The notes under the pieces were generated by a model that was not told the origin of the DNA, did not search any database, and saw only the letters and a program-made list of their open reading frames with translations. DNA of 56,308 bases from Haloactinopolyspora alba (GTDB lineage: Bacteria; Actinomycetota; Actinomycetes; Jiangellales; Jiangellaceae). How positions within the stretch are numbered: the first letter of the stretch is position 1; each line of letters opens with the position of its first letter. The stretch is taken from contig NZ_PYGE01000028.1 in assembly GCF_003014555.1 (NCBI RefSeq), positions 1-56,308 on the forward strand, in the 5' to 3' direction. Positions 40,258-48,274 of this stretch are shown here, piece by piece. Both the position numbers and the translations under genes were made by a program.

Positions 40258-40670
40258 GGTGCCTCGATCGGGTCGTCGCGGGTGGGCCAGTTCTCCCAGC
40301 CGAGGGCCTGAGGGCCGAGTACCGCCTTAACGGTGTCCTCGTCGCGGGGCCGCCATATCTCGGCGCGGATGCCGGCGGCGCGGAATCCGGCCAGCCACTC
40401 GGCCTGGTCGTCGCTCACCTGACCGGTCTCGGTCTTGAGTTCGGCCACCATGAACAGGCCCCGGCGCGGGTGCAGCAGCGCGAGGTCGGGCCAGCCGGCC
40501 TTGACGTTCTGCACGTACCGGCGGCCGCTCGCCGCGGTGCGTGGGGTGTTGTCCGGGGCGTGGTAGCGCATCCACCCGTACGCCTGGGCGATGTTCTCCA
40601 CGAGGGTCTGCCACTGGCTTTCCCTGATGGTGCGGAGGCGCTTCTCGGTGGGTGTGAGGCGTCGGCTCAC
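40254..40670 (-). CDS. VRR-NUC domain nuclease
   Basis: 138 residues from GTG 40670. The PD-(D/E)XK-type VRR-NUC core is visible: ENIAQAYGWMRYHAP, VKAGWPDLALLHPRRGLFMVAELKTETGQVSDDQAEWLAGFRAAG, with catalytic D (WPDL), E and K (AELK). Phage stand-alone copies are thought to process branched or damaged DNA. Confidence 0.88.
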   Translation of the reverse strand: MSRRLTPTEKRLRTIRESQWQTLVENIAQAYGWMRYHAPDNTPRTAASGRRYVQNVKAGWPDLALLHPRRGLFMVAELKTETGQVSDDQAEWLAGFRAAGIRAEIWRPRDEDTVKAVLGPQALGWENWPTRDDPIEAP

Positions 40671-41257
40671 TCACGGGCTGGGGAAGGGTCGGCGGTGGTG
40701 TTCTGGTCAGTGTCGCGGCAGGCGCGGGACGCGCAAAGCCAACGGCCGGGGTTGCTGGGGTGGGGCACGACGGACCGGCGGCCGCACGAGGTGCAGCGGC
40801 CACGAGTCGGGCCGCTGCTCTCATCGCCCACGAGGCGGCTGCCGGTGCGGGTGAGCCGCCATACGGCCGCGGCGACCTCGGCCACGACGTCATCCGGGGC
40901 GTCGGGAAGGCGCTGGCGGATCACGTCGACCGCGTCGATCGCGCCTGCCGGCGGTTCCACTCCCCCGTCGCCGAGGGCGTCGCCGTGGCCGCCGGTGGAG
41001 CCCAGGACCTCGCCCACGAGGTCGGAGAGTTCGGACTCGGCCAGGGTGAGGTAGTCCAGCACGTCCAGGTTGATCGGTATGGGTGCGTGCACCTGGGTTG
41101 CTCGCCGGTCGGAACGCGGCCCGTACGACGTCGATCCGGCCTCGAGCATGCTCGGGGCCGAGAGGGTCCGGATGTGTTCGGCGGCCTCGGTGAGGGCCTG
41201 GTCGGCGGCGGCCAGTACGTCGCCGCGGTTGTGGACATGAGAGGAGGTCACGGGCAT
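40667..41257 (-). CDS. Early protein with zinc finger, 196 aa
   Basis: ATG 41257, first gene leftward from the divergent regulatory region. Helical N-terminal half, INLDVLDYLTLAESELSDLVGEVLG, VVAEVAAAVWRLTRTGSRLVGDE, then CTSCGRRSVV and LCASRACRDTDQ, a four-Cys zinc site. Resembles conserved actinophage proteins of unknown function. Confidence 0.6.
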   Translation of the reverse strand: MPVTSSHVHNRGDVLAAADQALTEAAEHIRTLSAPSMLEAGSTSYGPRSDRRATQVHAPIPINLDVLDYLTLAESELSDLVGEVLGSTGGHGDALGDGGVEPPAGAIDAVDVIRQRLPDAPDDVVAEVAAAVWRLTRTGSRLVGDESSGPTRGRCTSCGRRSVVPHPSNPGRWLCASRACRDTDQNTTADPSPARE

Positions 41258-41341
41258 CTGCGGGGGCTCCGGAGGGTCCTGGTGCGGCCGGGGAAGTTCG
41301 GCTAAACGCTACGTTGCAAGGATCTCCGATGTCCATCGTTG

Positions 41342-41369
41342 CTGGATGAAATTTCCAGGATCGCTGGAA
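41342..41369. promoter_or_regulatory. Candidate repressor operator in the divergent lysogeny/early region
   Basis: Overlapping dyads: CTGGA (from 41342) pairs with TCCAG (41354-41358), and TTCCAG (41353-41358) pairs with CTGGAA (41364-41369). They lie in the 187-base gap between the minus-strand early gene and the plus-strand XRE repressor. The motif differs from the GYCTAGRC operators, so two regulatory circuits exist. Confidence 0.5.
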
Positions 41370-41444
41370 GTGTGACCAGTCTGTTAGTAACGTCTCCTCC
41401 GCACGAAGCCAGCCCGCTTCGCACGATCAAAGGACCCCTGGAAA

Positions 41445-41831
41445 ATGCCCGACAACGCGTTGCACGCGCTGATACGGAAACGGCGGGAGGCGCTTGGCGT
41501 TGACGGCCGCCCGGTGCCGTACGAATGGGTGGCGAAACAGGCGGGCGTGCCGGTCTCGACTGTGCACGCCCTCGCCACGACCGAACTGAAGGCCCTGACC
41601 GAGGGCACCCGCTCGAGGCTGACCGCGATCGCGCGCGCTCTCGACGTCGACCCGGGTGAGCTCGAGGCTGCAGCCATCGAGTCCATGGGCTACCAGGTGC
41701 GTGCCACCTACACGGAACTGGACTCTGACCATGAGGTACTTATTGGTGCATACGACGAGCTGGACGACGACCAGCGGCGGCAAGTAGTGGAGTACGCCCG
41801 GTTTCTCAGGTCACAGCGACGATCCGGGTAA
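41445..41831 (+). CDS. XRE-type immunity repressor candidate
   Basis: 128 residues, ATG 41445. The HTH is VPYEWVAKQAGVPVSTVHALATTELKALTEGTRSRLTAIARALDVD; the C-terminal part (IGAYDELDDDQRRQVVEYARFL) is a short helical dimerisation region. Transcribed divergently from the early leftward genes, the classic place for a phage repressor. No peptidase domain, so induction would not be by RecA-type self-cleavage. Confidence 0.75.
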   Translation: MPDNALHALIRKRREALGVDGRPVPYEWVAKQAGVPVSTVHALATTELKALTEGTRSRLTAIARALDVDPGELEAAAIESMGYQVRATYTELDSDHEVLIGAYDELDDDQRRQVVEYARFLRSQRRSG

Positions 41832-41912
41832 TGGTTTTCCGGGGGGCGTCGTTATCGAGTCGAGCCGGGTGCACTCGCCTTTGTAAGGTGCGCCCTCGGG
41901 TTTGAGGGAACG

Positions 41913-43874
41913 GTGGTACGTCCCGTGGACGTAGAACGATATGAAGCGCTCGGCACGCTCGGTGTCGCCGTGGTGGTTGACCAGGCCGCTGGCGTGGTGA
42001 TGATCGACGCGGCGCTTTCACACGACGAGGCGGTCGACGCCATCCAGCATGTGATGCCGGATGTCCCGCCGGACGCGGTTGAGCACTGGGTGGAACGTCA
42101 GTTGCCGACCGCGGAACCGCTCGCGCAGTGGCTTCCGCTCGAGATGGGTGCGTCGCTGGGCGGCCCGTCGACGTCGGTCCCGCCGGTGCTCTCCACCAGG
42201 CTGAATCTGCCGTCGGCGTTCGTCTCCTCGCCGGCCCCTCCGCCTACCCCGGCACCGCCGGTCCCGCCGGCGGTTCCCGCGAAGGCCCCCACTCCCCCGC
42301 CGAACCGGGCTGCGCGGCGAGCTCGCAGCCGACGCCATGCGCGCCCGTCCCGGTCGCGGCGCTGGGTCGGCCGGGTCGCGACCGCCACCGGCGCGACGTC
42401 GATCGGTGCCGTTGCGGCCGCGGTGATCCTGGCGCCCACCGGGGCGGTCGCTGATGCGTGGGACGACCCGATCTTCTCGCGGGTTGCCACCGAGGCGGAG
42501 CTCGTGTGCACGCCGTTAGAGGGTGAGCCGCTGCGGGCGCAGTGCACCGATGCCCGCGGTCATGTGGCGGACGCAGAGGCGACGGTCGGGCCGGACTCGA
42601 TCACGTACGCGTTCTCGGGCGGCGTCGACCGGACCGTGCTCAAGGTCTTCTCCTCGGCGAGGGCGATGCGTCGGTGGGCGGCCAGTCTCGTGGAGCCGGC
42701 GTCGTACCCGAATCTCGCGACCGGTGACCGGGTGGCGTTGTACGGGTCGGAGCCGGCGATGTTCGCGCCGGTCGAGGGAATGTTCAACGAGCAGATCACG
42801 GCCGAGAAGGTCGCGCCGGTCGTGCTGCGCACCTCGTACGCGATGGGTATGCTGCCGGACTCGCTGGCCCTGGCGGCGAAAGAGGCCGACCCGTCGCTGG
42901 ACATCGGCGGCAGCGTCAAGCCGGCGCCGGAGGTTCAGGCGCACGCTGCCACGGTGCTGGCTGGGTCGGAGGAGCTGGGGTCCAGCGACCCGGGCCTGCC
43001 TGACGAGGTGTCCGTTCCGGTTCCGGAGGATCCGCGGACCCCGCCGGCCACCCCGGAGGTATCCACTGACCCCCCGGTGGCTGCTCCGCCGGCCGTTCCG
43101 GACACGGAGGGCAGCCCGGACCAGGACGAGTCGGTGTCCGACACGGAGGACGGCGAGGGTTCCGCGGGTGAGGCCGAGACCGACGAGCCGGTGGAGTACG
43201 TGCTCACCGACCCGATCGTTCCGTCGTTGCCCACGGTGCCGACGGACCCGCCGCCGCCACCTCCTCCGCCGCCGGAAGAGGACCAGCCGGTGTCTGAACC
43301 TCCTCCGGAGGACCCGCCCGTGGACGAGGAGCCTCCTCCGGAGGAGGACCCGGAGACCGAGCCAGACGCGCCCGACGAGGGGGCTCCGGATGCGGAGACG
43401 CCAGAGGAGGACGCGCCGTCGGACGATGACCCGCCGAAGGACGACGGTGAGGGCGAGGACACTGGTCAGAAGCCGCCGGACGACGAGCTGCCGCCCGAGG
43501 AAGACCCGGGCGAGGAAGACCCGGGCGAGGACGAGCACCCTGGCAAGCCGGACCCGGACACGGAGCCGCCGGTCGACGATGACGACGAGGAGGAGGAGCA
43601 GCCGGACCGCCCTGACCCTGACGGGGAGGAGCCCGGCGAGGAGGAGTCCGGCGATCCGGACACCACTCCCCCGCCGTTCGACGAGGACGAGCATCCCGGC
43701 CAGGGCGACCCGGACACTCCGCCGCCCCACGAGGACGGTCTGCTGGACGACGAGCACCCCGGCCAGGGGAAGCCGGACGATCCTCCGCGGCCGCCCGACA
43801 CACCGGGCACGACGGGGACGCCGCTGTACGACTCGGTGGCCAACGTGATGGAGCCCCTTCTCGACGTGGCGTGA
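41913..43874 (+). CDS. Membrane-anchored protein with long Pro/acidic-rich exterior
   Basis: 653 residues from GTG 41913 (GTG 41925 also possible). Order: a cytoplasmic helical domain of about 75 residues (VDAIQHVMPDVPPDAVEHWV), Pro-rich linker, basic patch (RRARSRRHARPSRSRRWVGR), one membrane span (GATSIGAVAAAVILAPTGAVA near 155-175). A folded exterior domain of about 150 residues with two Cys follows, then roughly 290 residues rich in Pro, Glu, Asp with recurrent EHPG(Q/K)-type units. Lying right behind the repressor it is probably a lysogen-expressed surface protein, extended like a stalk. A role in superinfection or transfer exclusion is hypothesis. Confidence 0.75.
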   Translation: MVRPVDVERYEALGTLGVAVVVDQAAGVVMIDAALSHDEAVDAIQHVMPDVPPDAVEHWVERQLPTAEPLAQWLPLEMGASLGGPSTSVPPVLSTRLNLPSAFVSSPAPPPTPAPPVPPAVPAKAPTPPPNRAARRARSRRHARPSRSRRWVGRVATATGATSIGAVAAAVILAPTGAVADAWDDPIFSRVATEAELVCTPLEGEPLRAQCTDARGHVADAEATVGPDSITYAFSGGVDRTVLKVFSSARAMRRWAASLVEPASYPNLATGDRVALYGSEPAMFAPVEGMFNEQITAEKVAPVVLRTSYAMGMLPDSLALAAKEADPSLDIGGSVKPAPEVQAHAATVLAGSEELGSSDPGLPDEVSVPVPEDPRTPPATPEVSTDPPVAAPPAVPDTEGSPDQDESVSDTEDGEGSAGEAETDEPVEYVLTDPIVPSLPTVPTDPPPPPPPPPEEDQPVSEPPPEDPPVDEEPPPEEDPETEPDAPDEGAPDAETPEEDAPSDDDPPKDDGEGEDTGQKPPDDELPPEEDPGEEDPGEDEHPGKPDPDTEPPVDDDDEEEEQPDRPDPDGEEPGEEESGDPDTTPPPFDEDEHPGQGDPDTPPPHEDGLLDDEHPGQGKPDDPPRPPDTPGTTGTPLYDSVANVMEPLLDVA

Positions 43875-43884
43875 GAAGGGGCTC
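43851..43884. terminator. Terminator overlapping the end of the surface-protein gene
   Basis: 12-bp perfect stem GAGCCCCTTCTC with a 10-base loop; it begins inside the final codons and ends before the converging gene at 43899. Confidence 0.7.
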
Positions 43885-43898
43885 CGACGAGGGCTGGG

Positions 43899-44207
43899 TC
43901 AGGCTGGAACGGCGCTGGCCTTTGTGACGGTGACGGCTGCGGTCGACGAGCTGATGACGTCGCTGATGACGTTCCACGCCTCGTCGGACAGCTCGCCGGT
44001 CTGGTGCGCGGCCATGAGCAGCCCGTACATCATGGCCATGGTGCGCAGGCTGGCGTCGGAGACGGGTTCGCTGGTCAGGTCCAGGTCGCGGGCGTCGAAG
44101 TAATCCCTCCACAACGCGGCCAGCTGGTCCACGCTCGCGAGCGTGGAGGGTGTGGCTCGCTCAACTGCGGCGTCGACCCGTGTCACGAACCGGTCGGGTG
44201 TGGCCAT
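43899..44207 (-). CDS. Hypothetical protein, 102 aa
   Basis: ATG 44207 with AGGAGGACC upstream. All-helical acidic protein (ATPSTLASVDQLAALWRDYFDARD, TMAMMYGLLMAAHQTGELSDEAWNVI). It converges on the surface-protein gene. Function unknown. Confidence 0.55.
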   Translation of the reverse strand: MATPDRFVTRVDAAVERATPSTLASVDQLAALWRDYFDARDLDLTSEPVSDASLRTMAMMYGLLMAAHQTGELSDEAWNVISDVISSSTAAVTVTKASAVPA

Positions 44208-44333
44208 GGGTGGGGTCCTCCTGAGGTCGCGGACCCGCGCCGTCACGCGGGGCCCAGCTACAGGGTAAGGCCCGATGTCCGTTTCGTGCGTCAGTTTCGC
44301 CTCGTGTGGCGTGATCATGCTCTCGGCATGTGA

Positions 44334-44364
44334 GCGGCCCCGCACCTCGAAGGTGCGGGGCCGC
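44334..44364. terminator. Strong hairpin with 3-base loop
   Basis: Perfect 14-bp arms GCGGCCCCGCACCT and complement with loop CGA. No U tract, but stability is very high. It stands before the orphan leader on the plus strand. Confidence 0.65.
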
Positions 44365-44390
44365 AGGCCTCCCAGCCTCGTGCAGAAGGG

Positions 44391-44426
44391 TGTCAGCACA
44401 ACTCCACTTACCAGGAGGAGGCCAAG
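44391..44426 (+). promoter_or_regulatory. Orphan plus-strand copy of the early leader, start codon lost
   Basis: TGTCAGCACAAC (44391-44402) and CAGGAGGAG (44412-44420) match the leader and ribosome site of the nine minus-strand cassettes, but the operator and TAGTGT are absent and the expected ATG position reads AAG (44424-44426). Looks like a recombined or decayed gene start. Confidence 0.6.
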
Positions 44427-44568
44427 TCTACCGTTCACGGGCGCCAATCACAGGCGTCCCATGCGTCACAGTCCTGTGGCGTGCCGGGAGACTCTGCGAG
44501 CCGGCGCCCACGAGGGCGCATAGGGTGTGCGTCGAGCGGTGCAGCTCTGTTCCGCTCGGACAGAAATG

Positions 44569-44618
44569 CGGGCCCTCGTACGCCAGCAAACTTGGCGGTG
44601 AGCAGCGTACGGGGCCCG
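44569..44618. repeat. Long bulged inverted repeat
   Basis: CGGGCCC-T-CGTACGC (44569-44583) pairs with GCGTACGGGGCCCG (44605-44618), leaving a one-base bulge and a 21-base loop. An RNA structure or protein site. Confidence 0.5.
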
Positions 44619-44687
44619 TCCCACACATCGAGCACCCGGAGGTGCGTAAGTGCGTTCGCAACACATGATGCATCCCTTGACCGTCAA

Positions 44688-44703
44688 TGTCCAAGGTTGG
44701 ACA
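44688..44703. promoter_or_regulatory. 16-bp dyad before a small membrane gene
   Basis: TGTCCAAGGTTGGACA has 7-bp perfect arms around GG and ends two bases before GTG 44706. Operator-like. Confidence 0.5.
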
Positions 44704-44705
44704 CC

Positions 44706-44888
44706 GTGAGCGGGCTCGGGACCGTCCTGGCAATGCGATGGCTCGGGTTCTTCGTCCTGGCAGTCGGGCTGCTGTTGGTCATGCTGATCGGTGCGGTCAT
44801 GCCGTCCCGTCAGGTGTACGTGCTCGAGCTGACACGGCTGGTCGTTCCGAGCGCCGATCCCCCGCGCCACAAGCGACGACGCGAGTAG
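44706..44888 (+). CDS. Small membrane protein, 60 aa
   Basis: GTG 44706 (ATG 44733 alternative; neither has a strong ribosome site). MRWLGFFVLAVGLLLVMLIGAVMP is one membrane span, followed by a basic tail (PPRHKRRRE). Plus-strand like the immunity genes. Confidence 0.45.
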   Translation: MSGLGTVLAMRWLGFFVLAVGLLLVMLIGAVMPSRQVYVLELTRLVVPSADPPRHKRRRE

Positions 44889-44897
44889 GGCTGGTCG

Positions 44898-45314
44898 TTA
44901 CCGGCGCAGCTCCCGCCGCTTGACGGCTTTCCGGCACGCGGCACAGTCCGGCGGTGCCGCGCCGGGTTGCAGCACGGATGCAGCTCGGCGCGGCTGGCCG
45001 TCGTCGCCACGAACGACCTGCACCGTCACGTGAGCACCGCACATCGGTGTTCCGACGCCGGCGACGACGTCACCAGCGGTGGCGTGCCGGTACGGCTGGC
45101 CGCTGGCGCTCGTCCGGTTTGGCTGGGTGGCCAGTGCGGGGCGGTCCAGCGGTTCGCTGTCGGCGCCGGCGTCGATGAGCAGGGCCAGGAGCTGGTCGGC
45201 GCGGACGTAGTGTTCGCCGGTCAGGTGGTCAGCCAGCACGGCGACGGATTGAGGGCCGGCGGTGATCGTGTGCTCGCAGAGCTCGACCGGGCAGGTGACG
45301 TCGTGGGTGGTCAT
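44898..45314 (-). CDS. Early zinc-finger protein, 138 aa
   Basis: ATG 45314 (ATGA overlap). CPVELCEHTITAG and VLADHLTGEHY form a C2H2-like N-terminal finger; PPDCAACRKAVKRREL near the end is a second Cys pair. Last gene of the long early operon driven from cassette 6. Confidence 0.55.
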   Translation of the reverse strand: MTTHDVTCPVELCEHTITAGPQSVAVLADHLTGEHYVRADQLLALLIDAGADSEPLDRPALATQPNRTSASGQPYRHATAGDVVAGVGTPMCGAHVTVQVVRGDDGQPRRAASVLQPGAAPPDCAACRKAVKRRELRR

Positions 45315-45895
45315 CGACCGGCCTCGTCGAGGGCGCCTTTGGCAATGTCGATGTATGCGCAGGCTCTCTCCCGCGCCTCGACCTGCTCGCGGGTGAGGTC
45401 GGCGGTCTCGCGCCAGTCCGAGCGCAGCACGTCCTGGGCTTCGCCGAGCAGACGGAACGATTCGCGGCGCATCTGCTCGAATGTGACTGGCTCGTTGGTT
45501 CCGGACGGGAACGGTTCTGGCCGGTCGAGCTCGGTCCGCGGTAGACCGGCGACGTGGACGAGAGCGGCGAGGATGTGGCGGGCGTTGTTGTGGTCGACGC
45601 CGGCCAGGACCTCGCCGAGGTTGACGGGGCGCGCCTCCGCGATCGACAGCGCCGCGGCAATGACGCGGCGCTCCCCACCGGACAGGATGCCGTCGTTATC
45701 GAGCCAATCGGCGGCCTCAGTCCAGTCGATCCACATCCGGGTGTGGTCCTGGTCGAACTCGTCGCCGGGGCGTGCCAGATGGGCGACCTTGCGGAGCATG
45801 CCGCTGTCCGTCAGGAGCTTCACGGCGGCCTCGTCGGGGAGGTATCCGTGTGCCCAGGTGGCGAGCGCGGCCGCGAGAGCGGTTGTGTCGGTCAC
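45311..45895 (-). CDS. Early protein, 194 aa
   Basis: GTG 45895 with AAGGA upstream. Helical soluble protein; YLPDEAAVKLLTDSGMLRKVAHL, RVIAAALSIAEARPVNLGEVLAGVDHNNARHILAALVHVAG. No family recognised. Confidence 0.55.
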   Translation of the reverse strand: MTDTTALAAALATWAHGYLPDEAAVKLLTDSGMLRKVAHLARPGDEFDQDHTRMWIDWTEAADWLDNDGILSGGERRVIAAALSIAEARPVNLGEVLAGVDHNNARHILAALVHVAGLPRTELDRPEPFPSGTNEPVTFEQMRRESFRLLGEAQDVLRSDWRETADLTREQVEARERACAYIDIAKGALDEAGR

Positions 45896-45926
45896 GGTGG
45901 GGTCCTTCCGTGGTGTGGTGGGCAGG

Positions 45927-46139
45927 CTACCGCCGACGTCGGACACGTCGGCGGGGCGGCTCGCAGCAGGGGTGCAGCGTCTCCCCCAGCTCCACGAGCA
46001 GCGGGTCCATGCGGGTGCCGCAGGCGTGGCAGGTGCGGTCGGAGCGCTCCGGGGGTAGCTCCTCCGGGTCTGGTGGGAGGAGGCCGGCGGCCGCCAGCGC
46101 CTCGGCGCGCTGGCGCGGTGTCTGCTGCTCGGCGGTCAC
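45927..46139 (-). CDS. Small CXXC early protein, 70 aa
   Basis: GTG 46139 (GTGA overlap). CHACGTRMDPLLVELGETLHPCCEPP is a probable four-Cys zinc site, with an Arg-rich end (RRRVRRRR) suited to nucleic-acid binding. Confidence 0.55.
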   Translation of the reverse strand: MTAEQQTPRQRAEALAAAGLLPPDPEELPPERSDRTCHACGTRMDPLLVELGETLHPCCEPPRRRVRRRR

Positions 46140-46324
46140 GCTGGCCTCCTGTGGTCCTCGTGGCTGTCCAGCGCCTCGTCGAGTTCGCGCCGGCGGCGGG
46201 CTGTGGTGATCTCGCTGTCGTCGACGTGTGGTGGCTGGGCGGGCTCGCCGCGGGCGACGCGCTCGGGCCGGGTGGGTGCGTACCTCTCGCACAGGAGTGC
46301 TTCGAGGAGCTCGGCGCGGGTCAT
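46136..46324 (-). CDS. Small early protein, 62 aa
   Basis: ATG 46324. MTRAELLEALLCERYAPTRPERV then a charged tail. Translationally coupled to its downstream neighbour. Function unknown. Confidence 0.45.
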   Translation of the reverse strand: MTRAELLEALLCERYAPTRPERVARGEPAQPPHVDDSEITTARRRRELDEALDSHEDHRRPA

Positions 46325-46360
46325 GCGGAGTCACCTCCTCCCCCGGAGCCTCCGGGCTTG

Positions 46361-46756
46361 CTACGCCTGAGATTCCTCGCGCTGCTTGACCATGACGACG
46401 GCTCCGGCGACCGCGCCGGCGTTGACGACGAGCTCGTACAGGTAGCGGTGCGCGTGAGCGGCGACCACGAGCGCGTCGACCGTGGCGTCGTCCTCGTTGG
46501 CAGTGGCGGCGATGATGCGGCGTGCGCAGGTCACGGGCGGGTGCCGGTCCTTGGGCAGGCCGAGGTACGGGTCCCAGATGTCTCGCCCCATGCCCGTCAG
46601 GATCGACGCGGCGAAGCGGGCTGCGAACCGAATGGCCTGCTCGGCTCCGTTGGTGCCGTGCTCGAGGAGGAGCCTCCGCCCTGAGACCCGCATCGTGGGG
46701 ACGTCGCTCCTGGTGACGGCGGTGATGATGTTGCTCATGTGCGCCTGGGCGTTCAC
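46361..46756 (-). CDS. Early protein, 131 aa
   Basis: GTG 46756 chosen for GGAGG seven bases upstream. Helical; AIRFAARFAASILTGMGRDIWDPYLGL, CARRIIAATANEDDATVDALVVAAHAHRYLYELVVNAGAVAG. No family recognised. Confidence 0.5.
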   Translation of the reverse strand: MNAQAHMSNIITAVTRSDVPTMRVSGRRLLLEHGTNGAEQAIRFAARFAASILTGMGRDIWDPYLGLPKDRHPPVTCARRIIAATANEDDATVDALVVAAHAHRYLYELVVNAGAVAGAVVMVKQREESQA

Positions 46757-46860
46757 GGGTGGGCCTCCTGCCGGTACTTGCCTCGTGTGGGGCGGTCGAT
46801 GAATGTGGCCAGGGCGACGCCGGCGACGATGACGGCGCAGGCCACGGCCAGGGCGGTCAT
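46753..46860 (-). CDS. Small membrane protein, 35 aa
   Basis: ATG 46860 in an ATGA overlap; its stop overlaps the next GTG. MTALAVACAVIVAGVALATFI is a single membrane span. Confidence 0.45.
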   Translation of the reverse strand: MTALAVACAVIVAGVALATFIDRPTRGKYRQEAHP

Positions 46861-47168
46861 TTGGGGACCTGCGCGACGAGGGCGGCCGCGGCGCGGAGCT
46901 GCCGGGCGGCGTCCAGGACCGCGGCCCGCACGTCCTCCCCCACCGTCGTGTCGGCGAACTCGACGTCGAACAGGTGCGGGCCGGTCAGCTCGTCGACGGC
47001 GCGGTTGGCGCACGTGAGCTGGTTCAGCGCCAGCTCGAGCGATCCGGCCAGGTCTTCGCGATGGCGGTCGATCGTGGCGTATCGGTCCATGTCGTCGCCG
47101 GTGGCCGCCAGCTCGTCGCGTATCGCGTCCTGGACGCGGCCGGTGTAGATGCTGTTGTTGTCGGTCAT
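46857..47168 (-). CDS. Early helical protein, 103 aa
   Basis: ATG 47168. YATIDRHREDLAGSLELALNQLTCANRAVDEL and DVRAAVLDAARQLRAAAAL are coiled-coil-like helices. Function unknown. Confidence 0.5.
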   Translation of the reverse strand: MTDNNSIYTGRVQDAIRDELAATGDDMDRYATIDRHREDLAGSLELALNQLTCANRAVDELTGPHLFDVEFADTTVGEDVRAAVLDAARQLRAAAALVAQVPK

Positions 47169-47440
47169 GGCTGCTCCTGGGTGGCGTAGCGGCGGATGAG
47201 GTCGGCGGCGGTCTGCTCGGCGCGTCGGAACGTGTTGAAGTCGCGGGTCCGGTTCCGGAACGCGGCGGTGAGCGGGGCCCGCTCGTGGCGGGGTACGCGG
47301 AGCCAGCAGGCGCGGCAGCCGACGTGGCCGGGGCTGACGGTGGTTCCGCACTCCCCCGGGCACGGGTGCCAGCCGTCGACGAGCAGGGCGGCTCCGATGG
47401 CGGCGCGGACGGGCGGGGGCAGTTGGGCGAGGCGGGTCAT
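47165..47440 (-). CDS. CXXC early protein, 91 aa
   Basis: ATG 47440. HPCPGECGTTVSPGHVGCRACWLRVPR is a zinc ribbon-like knuckle followed by a basic helix. Found in similar form in other actinophages; likely nucleic-acid binding. Confidence 0.55.
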   Translation of the reverse strand: MTRLAQLPPPVRAAIGAALLVDGWHPCPGECGTTVSPGHVGCRACWLRVPRHERAPLTAAFRNRTRDFNTFRRAEQTAADLIRRYATQEQP

Positions 47441-47481
47441 GGTTGCTCCTCGTGGTGGGAGGAGGTCGGAGGGAATGCGCG

Positions 47482-47552
47482 CCGGAGGGCTCCGGGTGGC
47501 GTGTCCGTCCCCGAGCTTGCGAGGGGTGGAGACGACTCTCGGAGCCCTCCGG
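47482..47552. terminator. Hairpin between early genes
   Basis: 13-bp perfect arms CCGGAGGGCTCCG and complement, with a CCCC/GGGG pairing inside the 45-base loop. Occupies the 142-base gap after the cassette 6 gene and may attenuate read-through. Confidence 0.5.
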
Positions 47553-47582
47553 GGTGGATTCCCGGAGGCCTCCGGGCGGGTG

Positions 47583-48176
47583 TCAGAGGTCGGCGTACCG
47601 GGCGCAGGTGCGGCGGCAGCGCTGGCCGGCGAGGGCGCCGCAGTCCAGGCAGCCGATGCGGTCGTCCGAGTCGTTCAGGCGTTCCTGCTCGGAGCGGCAG
47701 TCGGCCGTGCAGGGCTCGCCCGACTTGGCTCCGCAGATGGCGCACGGGGTGTTCCACGGCGCGAGCAGGTCCTCGACTCCGGCCAGCAGGGCGCGTTCGG
47801 CGAGGAGGATGCTCCGGAGGTTCGCCTGTCCCCCGGCCCGCGGGAGCTGGCCGAGACCGTGGGCCACGAGGTCGAGGGCTTCGTTGGACTGCCAGTTGGC
47901 GTCGACGAGGTTGGGCCGGTAGAAGTCGCCGGGGCGCTTCACGGCGGCGCCGGCGGAGGCGGCCGCGGTGGCGGCCAGCTGGTCCGCGTCAGTCTCGTAC
48001 TGGATGTACTCGGTGAGCGCGGCGCGGAAGATGTCCTCGTCGTACAGGACCGTGCCGTCGTCGCTGATGCAGTCGAACGAGTCGAACTGTGCGACGTCGA
48101 CCGCTTCACTGGTGTCGGGGTCGATGCCCTGTTCACGGGCGATGTCGGCGGTCTGGGCGCGGGTGATGTGTCCCAT
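47583..48176 (-). CDS. Early protein with two zinc knuckles, 197 aa
   Basis: First gene after cassette 6, ATG 48176. Acidic N-terminal half (DPDTSEAVDVAQFDSFDCISDD), then CAICGAKSGEPCTADC and GCLDCGALAGQRCRRTCARY, two treble-clef-like Cys clusters. Function unknown. Confidence 0.6.
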   Translation of the reverse strand: MGHITRAQTADIAREQGIDPDTSEAVDVAQFDSFDCISDDGTVLYDEDIFRAALTEYIQYETDADQLAATAAASAGAAVKRPGDFYRPNLVDANWQSNEALDLVAHGLGQLPRAGGQANLRSILLAERALLAGVEDLLAPWNTPCAICGAKSGEPCTADCRSEQERLNDSDDRIGCLDCGALAGQRCRRTCARYADL

Positions 48177-48206
48177 GGCTGGGGTCCCTCCTGGGGAAGT
48201 CGTGCA

Positions 48207-48258
48207 GTTGTGCTGACAGGAGAAACACTACCCGAACGCCTAGACATATGTCTAGACG
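48207..48258 (-). promoter_or_regulatory. Early promoter-operator-leader cassette 6
   Basis: GCCTAGAC 48238-48245 and GTCTAGAC 48250-48257, TAGTGT, TGTCAGCACAAC leader. Drives the ten-gene early operon down to 44898. Confidence 0.8.
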
Positions 48259-48274
48259 TCACTGGGTGTTAAAA

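Larger units (their letters stand above)
44208..44705. other. 498-base region without a supported gene, rich in structured elements
   Basis: Contains a strong hairpin, an orphan copy of the early leader, a bulged long inverted repeat and a perfect 16-bp dyad (each listed separately). Open frames exist on both strands, but their composition is Ser/Arg/Cys-rich and none has a well-placed ribosome site. A regulatory RNA or a decayed early gene would fit. Confidence 0.5.

Noticed and set aside
42516-43757. Minus-strand frame rich in Arg/Leu/Val opposite the surface-protein gene
   Set aside because: Shadow of the repetitive Pro/Glu/Asp coding region; no start signal and no plausible fold.
44424-44888. 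A 155-codon gene starting at AAG 44424 and including the small membrane protein
   Set aside because: There is no start codon, and the first 94 codons read as Ser/Arg/Cys-rich sequence unlike a real protein. I kept only the membrane part from 44706.
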